A stretch of 64,000 bases of DNA from Oscheius sp. JU75 (taxonomy: Eukaryota > Nematoda > Chromadorea > Rhabditida > Rhabditidae): contig JASJZC010000006.1 in the NCBI GenBank assembly GCA_037178855.1, positions 5,270,001 through 5,334,000 on the forward strand, read 5' to 3'. Below the pieces are notes generated by a model that did no database searches, had not been told where the DNA came from, and saw only the letters and a list, made by a program, of their open reading frames with translations. Within the stretch, counting starts at the first letter, position 1, and each line of letters starts with the position of its first letter. Below are positions 33,461-44,376 of this stretch, piece by piece. The position numbers were made by a program, and so were the translations under genes.

Positions 33461-36400
33461 ATGACTCCTCTCACACGAAAGATCCCTCCACTAATACCAA
33501 GTAAGTTTTCCCAACTCCCGTCATTTACTGTCTCTAGAAATAAAAGCAAACAAACCAAGTTCGTAAATCAAACTACGAAACGCTTAGATTTCTAAAAGTC
33601 TCACAGTCGTTCCTTTTCAGCATGCGCAGAAGACGTACTCGACGACGACAACAAGGTTTGATCTCTCGTGTCTCCTTGACAAACAGACCTTCCGGCTCCG
33701 GGAGAGAGACACAATTGCACGAATTTGGAGAGAAAAACGAGCTGTGATAAGAGGGAACTACATGGGGATTAACCTAGTTTTGAAGGACAGACTACAGAGT
33801 AGGCTGGTCTTTTGGGACTGTACTGTTCCGGAGGTCCAGGCAGAGTCATGGAGATCATATGACAAAACGGATGCTGAAACTTTCCTAAACACTGATAGTT
33901 CGCAGTCAGTGTTTGGCCAGTGTTTGATTGTTTTTGTATTAGAAGCGGGGTCAAACAATTGGTCAATAAAATGCCGGACCACAACAATACTGGCCAAGGT
34001 GTGGAAACTTTCAGTTAGTGACTTCTTGCACAATATGGAAACTTTCAATCTTTAGCACAAAAAAAATCTGATATTAATACCGAAGTTTCGTCTTTGCTCA
34101 GATAAATATCTCCCTGCTCAGATAGTCTGTAGGAACAATATTGTACTGTTTCTTGCAAAGTTACTTTTCCTGGAATCTCAAAAATTCCTTTCCAAATGCT
34201 TTGATCAAAATCTCATCCTCCCACTCCGAATTCTTGAACTCCGCTGTTGCGTACTTAGCGTGTATCATTTGCCTATCAAACAATGTGATTCGCGGGCGGA
34301 ATTTTTGAAATAGTCCCGGGTTACTATTTTCTATAAATTTGTTCCTATTTTTGCGCTGCAACTTTTGACAAACTGATAAGGACTGCCTCAGGGTTAGGCG
34401 ATGGCCATAAAACCCTCGCCTACACAAGTTACTTAACCTTCCTGTACACTGTACCCTCTCTCTTTATAAGGCCTTCTTACTCTGTCCTCCAACATTTTCT
34501 GCTAAGCATGACAGTCCTTGTAAAGTTTCAGACGCCTAGCTGTGGCAACAACGTGAGTTCTCCAATGTTTGATTTGAATTAACTCTCCACAACAATCGCC
34601 ACTGGATTGTAGAGTTTGCCTACAGACGGCACGCGCCTACGAAGATAGAAATGCTAGAATCGGGTAGTTTGGAGAGACTGATATGGTGCGATGCGAGGAA
34701 AGACCATATTGAGAGTTGGGAAGACAGCTTTGTAGAGAGATATACAAGAAGATAGGCCAAAACACTGACATCTGTACTGCTTTGTCACTTCAATGATCGC
34801 TTCTTGAGAATATTTCAAAAACTATAATAAAGGATTCAGGTTGATTTCTATCTTTTAGCGACTATTGTCTGGTAGTATGTGCTTTCTGATGATATGTCGT
34901 TTTGACTCTCTGACTCGGACTCGCTCTCGACCTACCAAAATCTACTATGATTTATACCCGTCTGTTTGATCAGAACCTCGACACTATTTCCCATGGACAC
35001 AAATCATACTTTTCTGAAGGACCCATCAGTTGAATCACTGAAAATGTCTCATTTCAGGCCAACATGTTACTCGCTGAGGCTGGAACCAATCACTATTGGA
35101 CACAGAACTCTGAAGCCACGTAAGTTTCTTCTCATAGATATAGCATAGCACAGCGGTGCTCGCGAACTATAGACAAACAGGCTGCGGTGCAAATGTCCAA
35201 GGGTCTATTTTACGCAAGACTCTCTCCGGAGACGAGATCAGAAATAAGAGGTTATTTTGAGAGTGATGAGAACAGGCTGCAGTCTTCTGCAACTTTGTGG
35301 ATGATCGAAATATAACAAGAATAAAACTACCAAGAAAAAGGTTTACAGCTGAAATGTTTCTCATTAATTACCTCTCAAAACTTGGATGCGCTTCTATCCA
35401 GTTACAGGCGCATCACCGAAATTCCATTTTGTTCTGACAGCTTGCTCGGTTCAGGGAAGTTCTGTTATCGAATTTCTTATGTTCAGAGCTTCAAAATGAG
35501 GCCATGAGAGAAAAAAATTACTTCACAGCCTTGTATCAAAAGACCCTGATTGACTCTTGACCTAACATTCCATTACCTATTCTTCCTCCCTGCAAACTCT
35601 ATTCTGTATACAGTAGGCGCTGGCAAATTTTGACCTCGGCTCCTGTTGACTTTTCCCCACTTCCTCAACGGGTTAGAATCGCGTGGGTGCAACTTTTTAG
35701 TTTGCGATCGGTACATCTGCTGAATGTGAAACGATATCTGTCTCAACGGAGGAATGGCTAACAATAAGAGGCTCGTCTCAGAGGGGTAAGCTCATGTTCG
35801 GGCACTGAGGAACATTACAGTAACTTTGTTTCTATTTCGTTTGCAAGTTGTCTAAATCACTTGCAAGGGCTCCATGTATTTTTCTCAGCTGGGAAATATT
35901 TCGATAGAATTGTTTGTCCCTCTGCTTGCCATGGTCTAATCTCTGAACTGTATTTGAGAAGGTTTTGTTGGCATGTTCACGCCTACCGTAGTCAAACAGA
36001 GAGTAAGAAATCGGGCCGCCCCATGCAGATAAACCATAAGCGTGTCTCTCCTAGTCAGTGGACATGCTACACCGTCCGAACGATTTGTACAGTCTTCCCT
36101 CTCACAATTCCCAAACATGGTAGTTATTTTTTTTATTACTTTTCGAGCCTTATTCTTATCTATTCCTGAAGAGTCCATTAAAGGGAAAACATTAGTCTTT
36201 CTAAGCAGGCTGACTCAGGTACAAAGCAGACACTTTTGTCTAAAGATTGACAACAAGCTGATTACCGTTTTTCGGGGATTAGTGACCGAGAGCAAACTAC
36301 AGAAAAACGTTATTGTGCAGTTCTGTGCCGAGATTTATGGTACTGTGCTCAATTTCTATAACATTTAAATGATCAGGAAGAGGTACATGGGAAGTAAGCG

Positions 36401-39152
36401 TCTAACGTTAGGTGTAAGAAACGTGGTAGAGGGCTGGGGTTAGGATAATAATCAAAGCTTCATAGGGACTCCAGAAGATCAGTCTGCCTCCTAACCATTT
36501 GATCATGATTGTAGGAAAATACAGTGACTCGAGCGGTTCCCAGAAATGACTCTCCGATACAAATCCAACCCATTTGCAGGAAATTCTTCGTCAGTATGCT
36601 CACATGTCTCTACGCTCTCATCATCACCATCTTTGCTCTAATAGTCGAGCTCTCCCCGACCTGGAGAACAGATATTCAACTGGCCGAGACGGTACGTCTT
36701 CTCCAGGACACCAAAAGTGTACTGTTTCAGATCTTCTTCCTCTTCATGTACGGTCTCGGGTTACTATATTTCGTCTACTGCTACCTTTTTATGATCTACC
36801 CAGGTCCAATCAACTGGCTTATCCTGAGACTGAGTCAGTATAGGAGGCTCGAAAAGTTACAGGTCGGTTGGGTAATAACCCACGTGGGGGTTGTTCAGTC
36901 TGAAAAAGTCGGGGTTGTTTGCACAGTCAGTTCAAAAATGAAAGTTCGAGACAGTTTGCTTAGGACTTGTTAGAGAGTGAGAATTGGAACGGTAACAATG
37001 ATACTTTGGGAGTGGTTCACATTCTCGTGACCCAGACTTCTTGACCAGGGTAGTTCATTTGAATATAACAGGTGAGTTACTTGAGTAAACTGTGGGTCAG
37101 ATGGCATGTTACTCTTGTGCAAACAGGATCATAATGGTTCGGTTTCAGAGGTTTCTGATCATCCGGTCCAACCATAGTGGCGAGGGAGCAGGGACACTGT
37201 ATCTTCGACTAGGAGCTCTTTGTAAGTTTGAAATAGGAACTAAAAGCAGCAAGACATAAAGACAGGAGACAGACTACCCCAACCAGGGCAAACAGTTCAG
37301 TCAACCAAACTCTTTTCTAGTTTTTGGAAGCCTGGGAACCGTACTCTTCGGACTCGAGATTTTCCTCTGTGCCGAGAGCTACGACTGCAAGAACACCGTA
37401 ATTGCCAAGCAGATTGTCGCGATGGTCTTCACATTTGTCCAGATGCATTTCATCTTTTGTAACTCAAAGGTTTGTACTCTCTTATATTAACAATAGTCTC
37501 TTGAAGATTGCGATCCTCGGCTCGAGAAAGATCTCCAAGCTGGGGATGATGCATCTGGTGGCAGTCAACCTCTGGACCTGGTTCCGCTTTGTTCTAGCTA
37601 AACAGGTAGCCAAGGCAAACAAGAAGAAAAAAGGAGCCTACGAATACAGTACTCCGTCTTCGATAGGATCCAGTAGTAGCGAAGAAATGATTCAAATGGC
37701 TCATGGAACCCTGACCGATCTGGCCAATGAAACAATCGAGACTATTTTGACTCCTGTAACCGTCGAAAGTAGCACGGAATATGTGAGGAACAAGCTGATG
37801 ATGCCAAGTTCCGATGTCCGACTGGTCTCGCTCGAACACTTCGGTGACTTGGCCACTTTCCTGACTACCTGTATTGTCGAGTACTCGCTAATCGGAGCTG
37901 CGGTGATGTTTATCCTATGGAATGGCATCGATCACGACGGACATTCAGCAGCGACACCGGTGAAAAGGAAGCATAAGATGAGAGTCGATTGCAGGTGGGT
38001 ACGTGAGAGAGAGAGAGAGAGAGGAAACTGGGTGTCGTAACATGCTACGTAACCTTCGAACATTTCAAAAAAGGAATCAAAAATTCAACGCTGCGCCGGG
38101 GTAGCCAAGGGTCAAAGGCGTTGGTCTCTCGAACCAATGGGCCGTCCAGAACGGTATTTTACGCGGGTTCAAACCCCGCCTCCGGCATATTTTGCTTTCC
38201 TTACTTTTTCTTGGCCAACAACTACCAAAATTTTTAGCAACTCTACAGCTGGTCTCTTCGCCGGAATCCTCTTCTTGATCGGCTCTTTTGTCTCCATGGG
38301 CGTCTATTCCATCTTCTCGTCCCTCAAAGACACAATCGAAGCTGCCGTGGTCTTTGGCATAGTCGATTTGTGCCTCTTCTGTACCGGTTTAGCTGCCTGT
38401 ATCTGTGGAATGTGGCGAATGCGACTACTCCAGTATAGACTCCATGCTCATGGAGAGGTAATCGATGAGATTCTGCTCATCATTGGCCTCGTGGGCGAGC
38501 TCGTCTACTGTTGTATAGGTGAATCATAGCGGTTTTGTCAAGGTAACTGAAATGTTCAGGAATTGACAATTTCATACAGACGAGAAGACACAAAGAATGT
38601 ACAGAAAGATCTCTCCTCCCAATATTTGTCTTCTGCTCGAGGATGCTTCAAGTCGTTTTTCAGACAGCCTTCATACTGACAGTGTCCAGGTATGGTAGAT
38701 TTAAATAAAGAGACAAACACGTTTTCAGATTGAGATGTTTGTCGCCCAGTGCAATAAAGTACAAGCCTGGAAAACAAATAATCACGTTTCTTCTCGTGGC
38801 CAATATTACTCTGTTCGTCTTTCAAACTTTTGAAAGTGAGTTGCTGATAGAGAAAGGAAAAGAGGGATGAAAGGGGGATAGGATATAGGGACAGTCACTG
38901 GGCAGTACTGATCTTCCAATTTTAGGCATGAAATCCACTTATGGAATCAACGAGCTCGCCAGTGCCACATACATGACCATCATTTATGCTGTCGGTCCTC
39001 TCCTAGTCTTCTTCAGATTTCACAGCTCGGCCTGTCTGGCCGAAGTCTGGAAGCACACTTACAGTATCAAAGAGCATTCGACCTCGACAACACCGGCCTT
39101 TGGACAATCCACATTGTCCGTCAATACGGCCGATGAGACGCTTGAAGCGTGA
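33461..39152 (+). CDS. Otopetrin family proton channel
   Basis: Multi-pass membrane protein of the otopetrin family, whose vertebrate members are proton-selective channels. Ten exons keep frame and give 625 residues: 33461-33500, 33621-33655, 36515-36862, 37149-37221, 37321-37469, 37507-37994, 38238-38518, 38560-38689, 38729-38835, 38926-39152. Family landmarks: SMLTCLYALIITIFALIVEL (first helices), the block GALFFGSLGTVLFGLEIFL followed by FTFVQMHFIFCNSK, and the end PLLVFFRFHSSACLAEVWK. A soluble Ser/Thr-rich loop follows the middle helices. The two short 5' exons are joined across a 2.86-kb intron and are supported by phase and splice sites only. A tRNA gene lies inside the 38.0-38.2 kb intron. 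A GA-dinucleotide run sits at about 38005-38022 in the same intron. Confidence 0.9.
33656..36514. other. Large intron 2 of the otopetrin gene
   Basis: 2.86 kb, about 70 times the usual intron here. It contains a short minus-strand frame (about 34161-34300) ending in FKNSEWEDEILIKAFGKEFL, which is protein-like but has no recognised family or complete exon structure. It may hold regulatory DNA or an undetected nested gene. Confidence 0.35.
38095..38187 (+). tRNA. Class II tRNA, anticodon CUC, leucine-like body
   Basis: Folds as a complete tRNA with a long variable arm. Acceptor 38095-38101 (GCCGGGG) pairs with 38180-38186 (CTCCGGC), one G-U. The discriminator is A at 38187. D-arm GCC/GGC at 38104-38119. 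Anticodon stem TTGGT/ACCAA encloses the 7-nt loop CTCTCGA, with U33, anticodon CUC at 38128-38130 and G37. The variable region is 25 nt (38138-38162) with a 4-bp stem CCGT/ACGG. T-arm GCGGG/CCCGC has loop TTCAAAC. Internal A and B boxes are good, and a pol III terminator TTTT follows at 38190-38193. The long arm, A73 and G37 are leucine-tRNA traits, but CUC would decode the Glu codon GAG. This resembles the nematode-specific V-arm (nev) tRNAs. It lies in an otopetrin intron, same strand. Confidence 0.88.
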
Positions 39153-39625
39153 ATCCTTTTATCTAGTTTCTGTGGGCCTTCCGGGACCCCTTTGTTGTAT
39201 ATAGAGCTTTCATGTGAAAACCTTGTACGAGTCTTGAATGAAGGGTGGAATTTAAAATATACTCTGTGAGCGTTATGTTCCATTGTTCTTCAATCGGTTC
39301 CCAACTTTTTTGATGTGAGCTATCGAAGAAAATTTGTGAATACTTTTGTGAGAAAATATTTGAATTAGCGCAAACTCGTATTTTATCGAAAGAAAAAAGC
39401 GCGCCTTAGTGAAAGGGTTTGCAACTGGCTTCTTTCATTTTTCCCATTGCCTTCCTCTCTTTTCTTGCAGTATTCCTGTTGACTTTTATGCCAGTTCCTT
39501 TCTGAAAAGGTGCCTGGCCATTTTGCCTAACTGTAACATATGCCGACAAACATTAGACTCGTTAAAGGAACGCACTTCATGACTGTAAAGAGGATATCTA
39601 GTTTTCTTTTTTTTCGTCCAATCTC
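39153..39625. other. Intergenic, otopetrin to STARD7
   Basis: Contains the otopetrin 3' UTR and the STARD7 upstream region; nothing coding seen. Confidence 0.4.
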
Positions 39626-39636
39626 TTTTATATATA
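39626..39636 (+). promoter_or_regulatory. TATA-like box before STARD7
   Basis: TTTTATATATAG, 19-29 nt upstream of the first in-frame ATG. That ATG may therefore be too close to the start site, and the second ATG at 39673 is an alternative. Confidence 0.4.
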
Positions 39637-39654
39637 GACGCAGACTATTTTCAC

Positions 39655-40900
39655 ATGCTTCCTAAGTTTCAGATGTTCTTCCCGAGACGATTACTACAGC
39701 TAGTCCAGCGTCTACACAAATTTTATGATTCCAGGAGTCATAAAATGGTAAACATTGCTTCAAAGAACATCATTTTCCAACTGTTCAGGAATGTATACGA
39801 TCATTTCGCAGCTGGTATTCGTACAAACGTCCCTTCTCCTCGCAAACTGAGCCATCAACGAGGTTTGCTCACTTGTAATCCAGACACCTCTCGCAACTTA
39901 TTAGATTACTCACTAATAAAACGATTCTTCTGGCCCTGGGAGCAGGCTTCTCGTTCAAAGAGCATGGAATAGCCGAAGAACGGTTCAAATCAGACGAGGA
40001 GACGATAGACGAGCTCGATTCTGCCAAAGATCCCGAACACGGCTGGGAGGTTCTCGTAGACGAGCTCGATTTTCGTGCTCTCCGACGAAAATCGGCGGCC
40101 TCTGAGCATATCTACGAATACAAATGCACCGGAACCTATCACGACATCTCTCCAAGACATTTCCTAGGTATTTGTAGTTTTTTTCCGAAGAAAAGTACCT
40201 GGTTCGGATGCCCAAAACGACCTCACCTATCGATCTGAATGGGATGGCAACATTATCAGCCTCGCGAGACTGGCCGAAGAGGACGAACACGAGCTCTTGC
40301 GATGGATTTCCAAGTTCCCCTACCCGATGAATGCGAGGGAATACGTCTACGTGCGTCGGACGCGCGTGTCCGAAGATGGACATCTCGTTGTCGTGGAGAG
40401 CGAAGTCGTGCCGGAAAAACTGATTGGCTCGTTGGAGAATACGTCAAACGTCCGAGTGGCCGCCTACAGCTCCAGAATGGTCATTAGAGCCCATGGAGAC
40501 TGGAACGAGCCTGGACTAGGTTTGTTTTCCTGCTGTTTCTAACTTTTCTTGTTTTCAGATTACGTCTTGACTTATTCCGACAATCCCGAAGCAAACATTC
40601 CTCGCTACATCTACACCTGGATCGTGAACCAAGGCGGTCCCTACTTTTTGAAACAGGCCAGTATTCTTTTTCACTTTTTTCATTTCTCAGTTCAAGGTTC
40701 ACGCAGCAGCACTCCATCTGGAGCAGACAGGCCGAGACGTCGAATCGATCATGGAGAAATACCGTCGGAAGGAGGCAGAGTTGGAAGAAGAGATTCCAGC
40801 AGAGATTCCAGCAGAGACTGCTCCAAAAACAGAAGACCCGAAATCTTGTCGTTCCGAGAAAAAATCGGAGGATTCTCCTCATCGATGCGAGGTTATCTAA
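39655..40900 (+). CDS. STARD7: StAR-related lipid transfer protein 7 (STARD7)
   Basis: START-domain protein that moves phosphatidylcholine to mitochondria. Exons 39655-39747, 39789-39862, 39905-40167, 40196-40519, 40559-40656 and 40691-40900 give 353 residues. The N-terminus is Arg/Ser/Phe-rich (MFFPRRLLQLVQRL; SFRSWYSYKRPFSS), a mitochondrial presequence, then a hydrophobic TILLALGAGFSF. The START domain follows: YEYKCTGTYHDISPRHF, SEWDGN, KFPYPMNAREYVYVRR, SRMVIRAHGDW, DYVLTYSDNP, ending in an acidic tail. The start could instead be the ATG at 39673, after TTTCAG. Two junctions are odd. The intron 40168-40195 is only 28 nt if GT-AG. Intron 40657-40690 needs a GC donor to keep the family frame. 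Confidence 0.9.
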
Positions 40901-41041
40901 TTTGGGTACTTTTTGAAAGAAATAATAAAAAAAAAACATTTTATTCTGCAATCACAAGATAAGATGTACAGGTTTCAGGCAAGAATAACTTAAAAATATG
41001 GTACATGGTTTAAAAACTGGCAAAGGGGGATAACATACTTA

Positions 41042-44000
41042 TTACTCGATGGTGAAGGAGCCAGGCACCTCGAGAATGATTTCGGATGGACGCCTGAACT
41101 TGTCTTACAGGGAAAATGTAGAAAAACATACCATGACTGAACTTCTCCCTTTTCTTCGCATCTCAACAGCCAGGTTCCTTTTACAATACTGTGTGTATTC
41201 TTCTTGATCGCTGTTTTGACTCTCAAATGGTCTTCTGACGGGGCAACGATGAAGTCTGTGGAAGCGGCTGAAGTTTGTTTCTTAAGCTAAAATAACAAAC
41301 AACTCACTCGGATTAGCAATGACTTTTGCCCCGAAACGTTCCAGAATGCTCCAGCATTGCTTCCGGTGTTTTCCGTCAAAACCGGGAAGCACACAGACCG
41401 TTTTGTTCTGAAGAGGACTTCCCGATTCGATTTTGGTCAACTTGGTAGCTGGAGCGGCTGACATCTCGAAGAGGGCTCGTTTTGTGATTCGCTTCGATTT
41501 GAACTGATCGTCAGAAGAGGTCGAAGCTTCGTCGTTTTCTGGACGGATGTCATCCTTGAATCAGGTGGGTTGGATCAAATTTGTGACTACCTGACCCGGC
41601 TGATGCTTCTTGATCGTCTTGTAGTCGTCAATGTCCTCCCTGCATATGCACTTATCTTCGCGAAGACGTCTCATCACCACATCTATGAGACTCCCGTTTC
41701 GGATACCGTAGGCCTTGGCCTCGACTACCTGAAATCCTGATTTTATATTTATAATATGAAGCTAACCACATAGTTTCCGGGGTGGAAATACAGGTAATCC
41801 TCTTTTGCTGCCCAACCTTTCAAACATTTCGGTGCCTCTTTTAGCAGACGTCCATCCGTTCGCGCGTCGTCCATAATTTTATCGCGCTCAAATTCTTTCA
41901 GACCGGCGTGGGATTTGCAAATAACGGCCAGTTCGCGTCCGTCGTGCTTGGCTTCTAACAGTATGATTTGGTGAGGAAAAGGGGAAACGGACCATCCCAG
42001 GCGGCCAGAAGAAATGCTGCCTCCTTCGAAGCAGTTCTCGGCACGTAGCCGACAATCACGAGATCCATGTCGAACATTTCCTTGAGCTTGAACCAGCCAT
42101 TCCTCTTGGCTCTGAAATGATGTCTTTTAACCATAAATACAAGAAGAAAACCTGGCACCAATGTGATAGAGAGAGTCCTTCCGTTTGATTGCGATTCCTT
42201 CTTCTCCAGCCTTTGTGGCTTCTTCGTAGAAATGGCGAATGTCTTCTCTGCAAGACTTCTTATTGCAAAAATTAACGCTGCTCATTTCAACAGTACTGAT
42301 ACTGTGTAAGAAGAGGGAGAAGGCAGTCGAGAGAACTGTTGACACGAGCGTCTCAAAGCCGATAGTGCGAAGTAACAAGTACGAGTATAAGAAGGCCGTC
42401 AATACTGAGGAGAATTTCAATATCCTTACCTACTTTTGCGTGTCATTTGGAATCTTCGACAAGGAGACTGAGGAGCTTCCCTACGGGCCGAAAATGCTCT
42501 GGAATGAGCCGAGAGCTAAGAACTCGATCCCTAAAGCCTACTTGGTAGGAGAAGACGATATGGTAGTGGATACCGTGATTCCGGCTCGTGGCTACGAATC
42601 CTAAGGCTATTGGTGTGATAATGAAAAAATGTCAAACGAAAGCACAAAATATTGTTTTGACAGAAAAGTTACCCTGTTGTTCCTACGCTCCGTTCCGGGA
42701 TAAAGATGTTGTGATGTTCGTTCCGCTTCAGAAGACGATCAGTCATGATTTCGACTCTGTCCGATAGAGGGACTTGCATTAGATCTTCTTTAAATTCTTC
42801 GCCGCGCACCTTGCCGCCAAAGTAGAGCAGATCGAAGACGACGACGACAATTCGATGACCGGGCTGGGGATCCTTGTAGTTGAGAGTCACGCCGTCGCCG
42901 GCCTTGTCCAGATGACGGACTGAAAAAGTTCTATGACTCGAACGGAAAGTATTGACAGATTCTAGGTCCGTGTTCAAAGTAAGCCAGCTCAAGAAAACCT
43001 ACTCATTCGTCCGGCTTTCTCATCGTAGTGCATCAGCTCGCAATCGATGATGCATTCGTCGACAGAGTTCTTGAAGACAGGGTGGATCTGCGCAGCCAGC
43101 TTTTCCTTATGGTTGGATCCGTAATGCTGAAGACGCTCGTTCTAGGAAAACAATTATCGAAACTGACCTCGGTATAATCCTTGCCATTTCTCGTAAACCA
43201 CTTGTAGTTGTTGCCCTTCTTGTGCATGAGCACGTGCTCTCCGTCAAACTTGATTTCCATAAAGAATCCACCCTTGAGATTTTGAGTCACTTGTTCATCG
43301 ATGGTTTCGAGCGAGAGACGGGCCAGTAGCTGAGGGCAGAAGTTGACTCCGAGAAAGTAGTCCGGATCCGAGATTTCTGCTGGTCGGTTGGTCAGTCTAT
43401 TTAAGTCACGAGTATTCTTCCAGACTTCGCTTGCTTCGGGGCTGATACAGTCAGTGATTATCGTGCGCGTGAGACCAAGGAAGCTCTGCGTTGTGTTTAT
43501 TAGGAGAAAGGCTAAAAGTTACCGCTGTGTTGCGCATGATTATGTTGAAAATCCAGATGAGTTCCTCCTTCGAGCAGTTCTGAGCGAAATATTCAACTTC
43601 TTTCTGTTCTGAACAATGGTTTTTGGTAAAAAACTGGATCACAAACTTACTTTTGAGAATATTTCCAGCGGCCATGATATCCAATCGTCGACAGACGTCG
43701 CTGACAGTCATTGTCGAGGGATTTCCGTCCATTCGACTGGAAACTTCTTCGGCCAATCTGTTGGCGACTGTCCCTTCGCCCTGTTTTTTAGATGTTTCAG
43801 AGGAAAAGATAGAATAAAACCTGTATTCTTTTGGAGGAGAGACCCTGGATGCCGACGACTTTGCAGACAAGAGCGGTGAGCTTCTTTTCGCCTAGATCTA
43901 GTTTTCTCATCTCGTTCGAGTCGCTCAACAATATCGAAATGATGTCTTTGCTCTTGAAGTGGAAGTCGTCATCTCCATCACAGCTTTCTTTGATCTTGTG

Positions 44001-44117
44001 GAAGAAGCTGGAGAGTAGGTGGCGTTTCAGAGGAATTCCGTCGTAGCCCTTCCCTCGCAGCTTTGTCAAAAATACACAGAAGTCCGGGAAGGGCATCTCC
44101 CCCGACGGCGAAGCCAT
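41042..44117 (-). CDS. lig-4: DNA ligase IV, lacking the second BRCT domain
   Basis: ATP-dependent ligase of non-homologous end joining. Thirteen exons from 44117 give 730 residues: 44117-43821, 43780-43651, 43608-43523, 43485-43168, 43141-43003, 42919-42673, 42247-42152, 42111-41993, 41954-41767, 41728-41591, 41554-41308, 41267-41132, 41093-41042. N-terminal DNA-binding domain in exons 1-4. The adenylation motif is EIKFDGEHV, with Lys about residue 250. Then CELMHYDEKAGRM, FDLLYFGGKV and EGIAIKRKDSLYH (ligase motifs III-IV), the OB fold (GNYVVVEAKAYG), and one BRCT domain (TVCVLPGFDGKHRKQC to TWLLRCEEKGEVQSW). The frame then stops 17 codons later. Vertebrate LIG4 (911 residues) continues with the XRCC4-interacting region and a second BRCT, neither seen here. 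Convergent STARD7 ends 142 bp away, leaving no room for them. Confidence 0.94.
42239..42604 (+). CDS. Small predicted membrane protein nested in a lig-4 intron
   Basis: I do not recognise this protein. A 121-codon frame on the strand opposite lig-4 fills most of its largest intron (42248-42672, 425 nt; the others are 25-83 nt). Its first 9 nt overlap the adjoining lig-4 exon. The product has an N-terminal hydrophobic segment (LLQKLTLLISTVLIL), a basic stretch, then a soluble part containing TYFCVSFGIFDKETEELPYG and a tail AYLVGEDDMVVDTVIPARGY. Composition and codon use look coding (many Glu, Lys, Val; G/C at third positions). A shorter form could start downstream of an acceptor-like GTGTAAG at 42314. 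The size of the host intron supports a real nested gene. Confidence 0.5.
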   Translation: MSSLQDFLLQKLTLLISTVLILCKKREKAVERTVDTSVSKPIVRSNKYEYKKAVNTEENFNILTYFCVSFGIFDKETEELPYGPKMLWNEPRAKNSIPKAYLVGEDDMVVDTVIPARGYES

Positions 44118-44376
44118 CTGAAAATACTCAATTGATCGAACTATTCGTGAGAAGTAGAAGGGAAATCTGACAAAGAAACTGATTGAAACGAGAATTGTGA
44201 AATTTTGAAATCCCCCGCATAGTTTGTACGCAAAACGGCGTCAATCCTGTGCGCAGTTTTCAGGAAGACGTCATGATTTCGAATTCCCAGTGTCTTTTCA
44301 GTTTGACCTATTTCATTCCATATCTTTCCTAGTTTCAATTCCTTTCGTCAGTAAGCAGAATTGTTTAGGGCACAAA

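Noticed and set aside
33687-33860. Open stretch TFRLRERDTIARIWREKR after otopetrin exon 2
   Set aside because: Would need a 31-nt intron and then reads out with no link to the channel exons; the phase-0 join to 36515 fits better.
35058-35119. Exon-like 62-nt segment with good splice sites in the otopetrin large intron
   Set aside because: Every phase leads to a stop or frame break when joined to exon 3.
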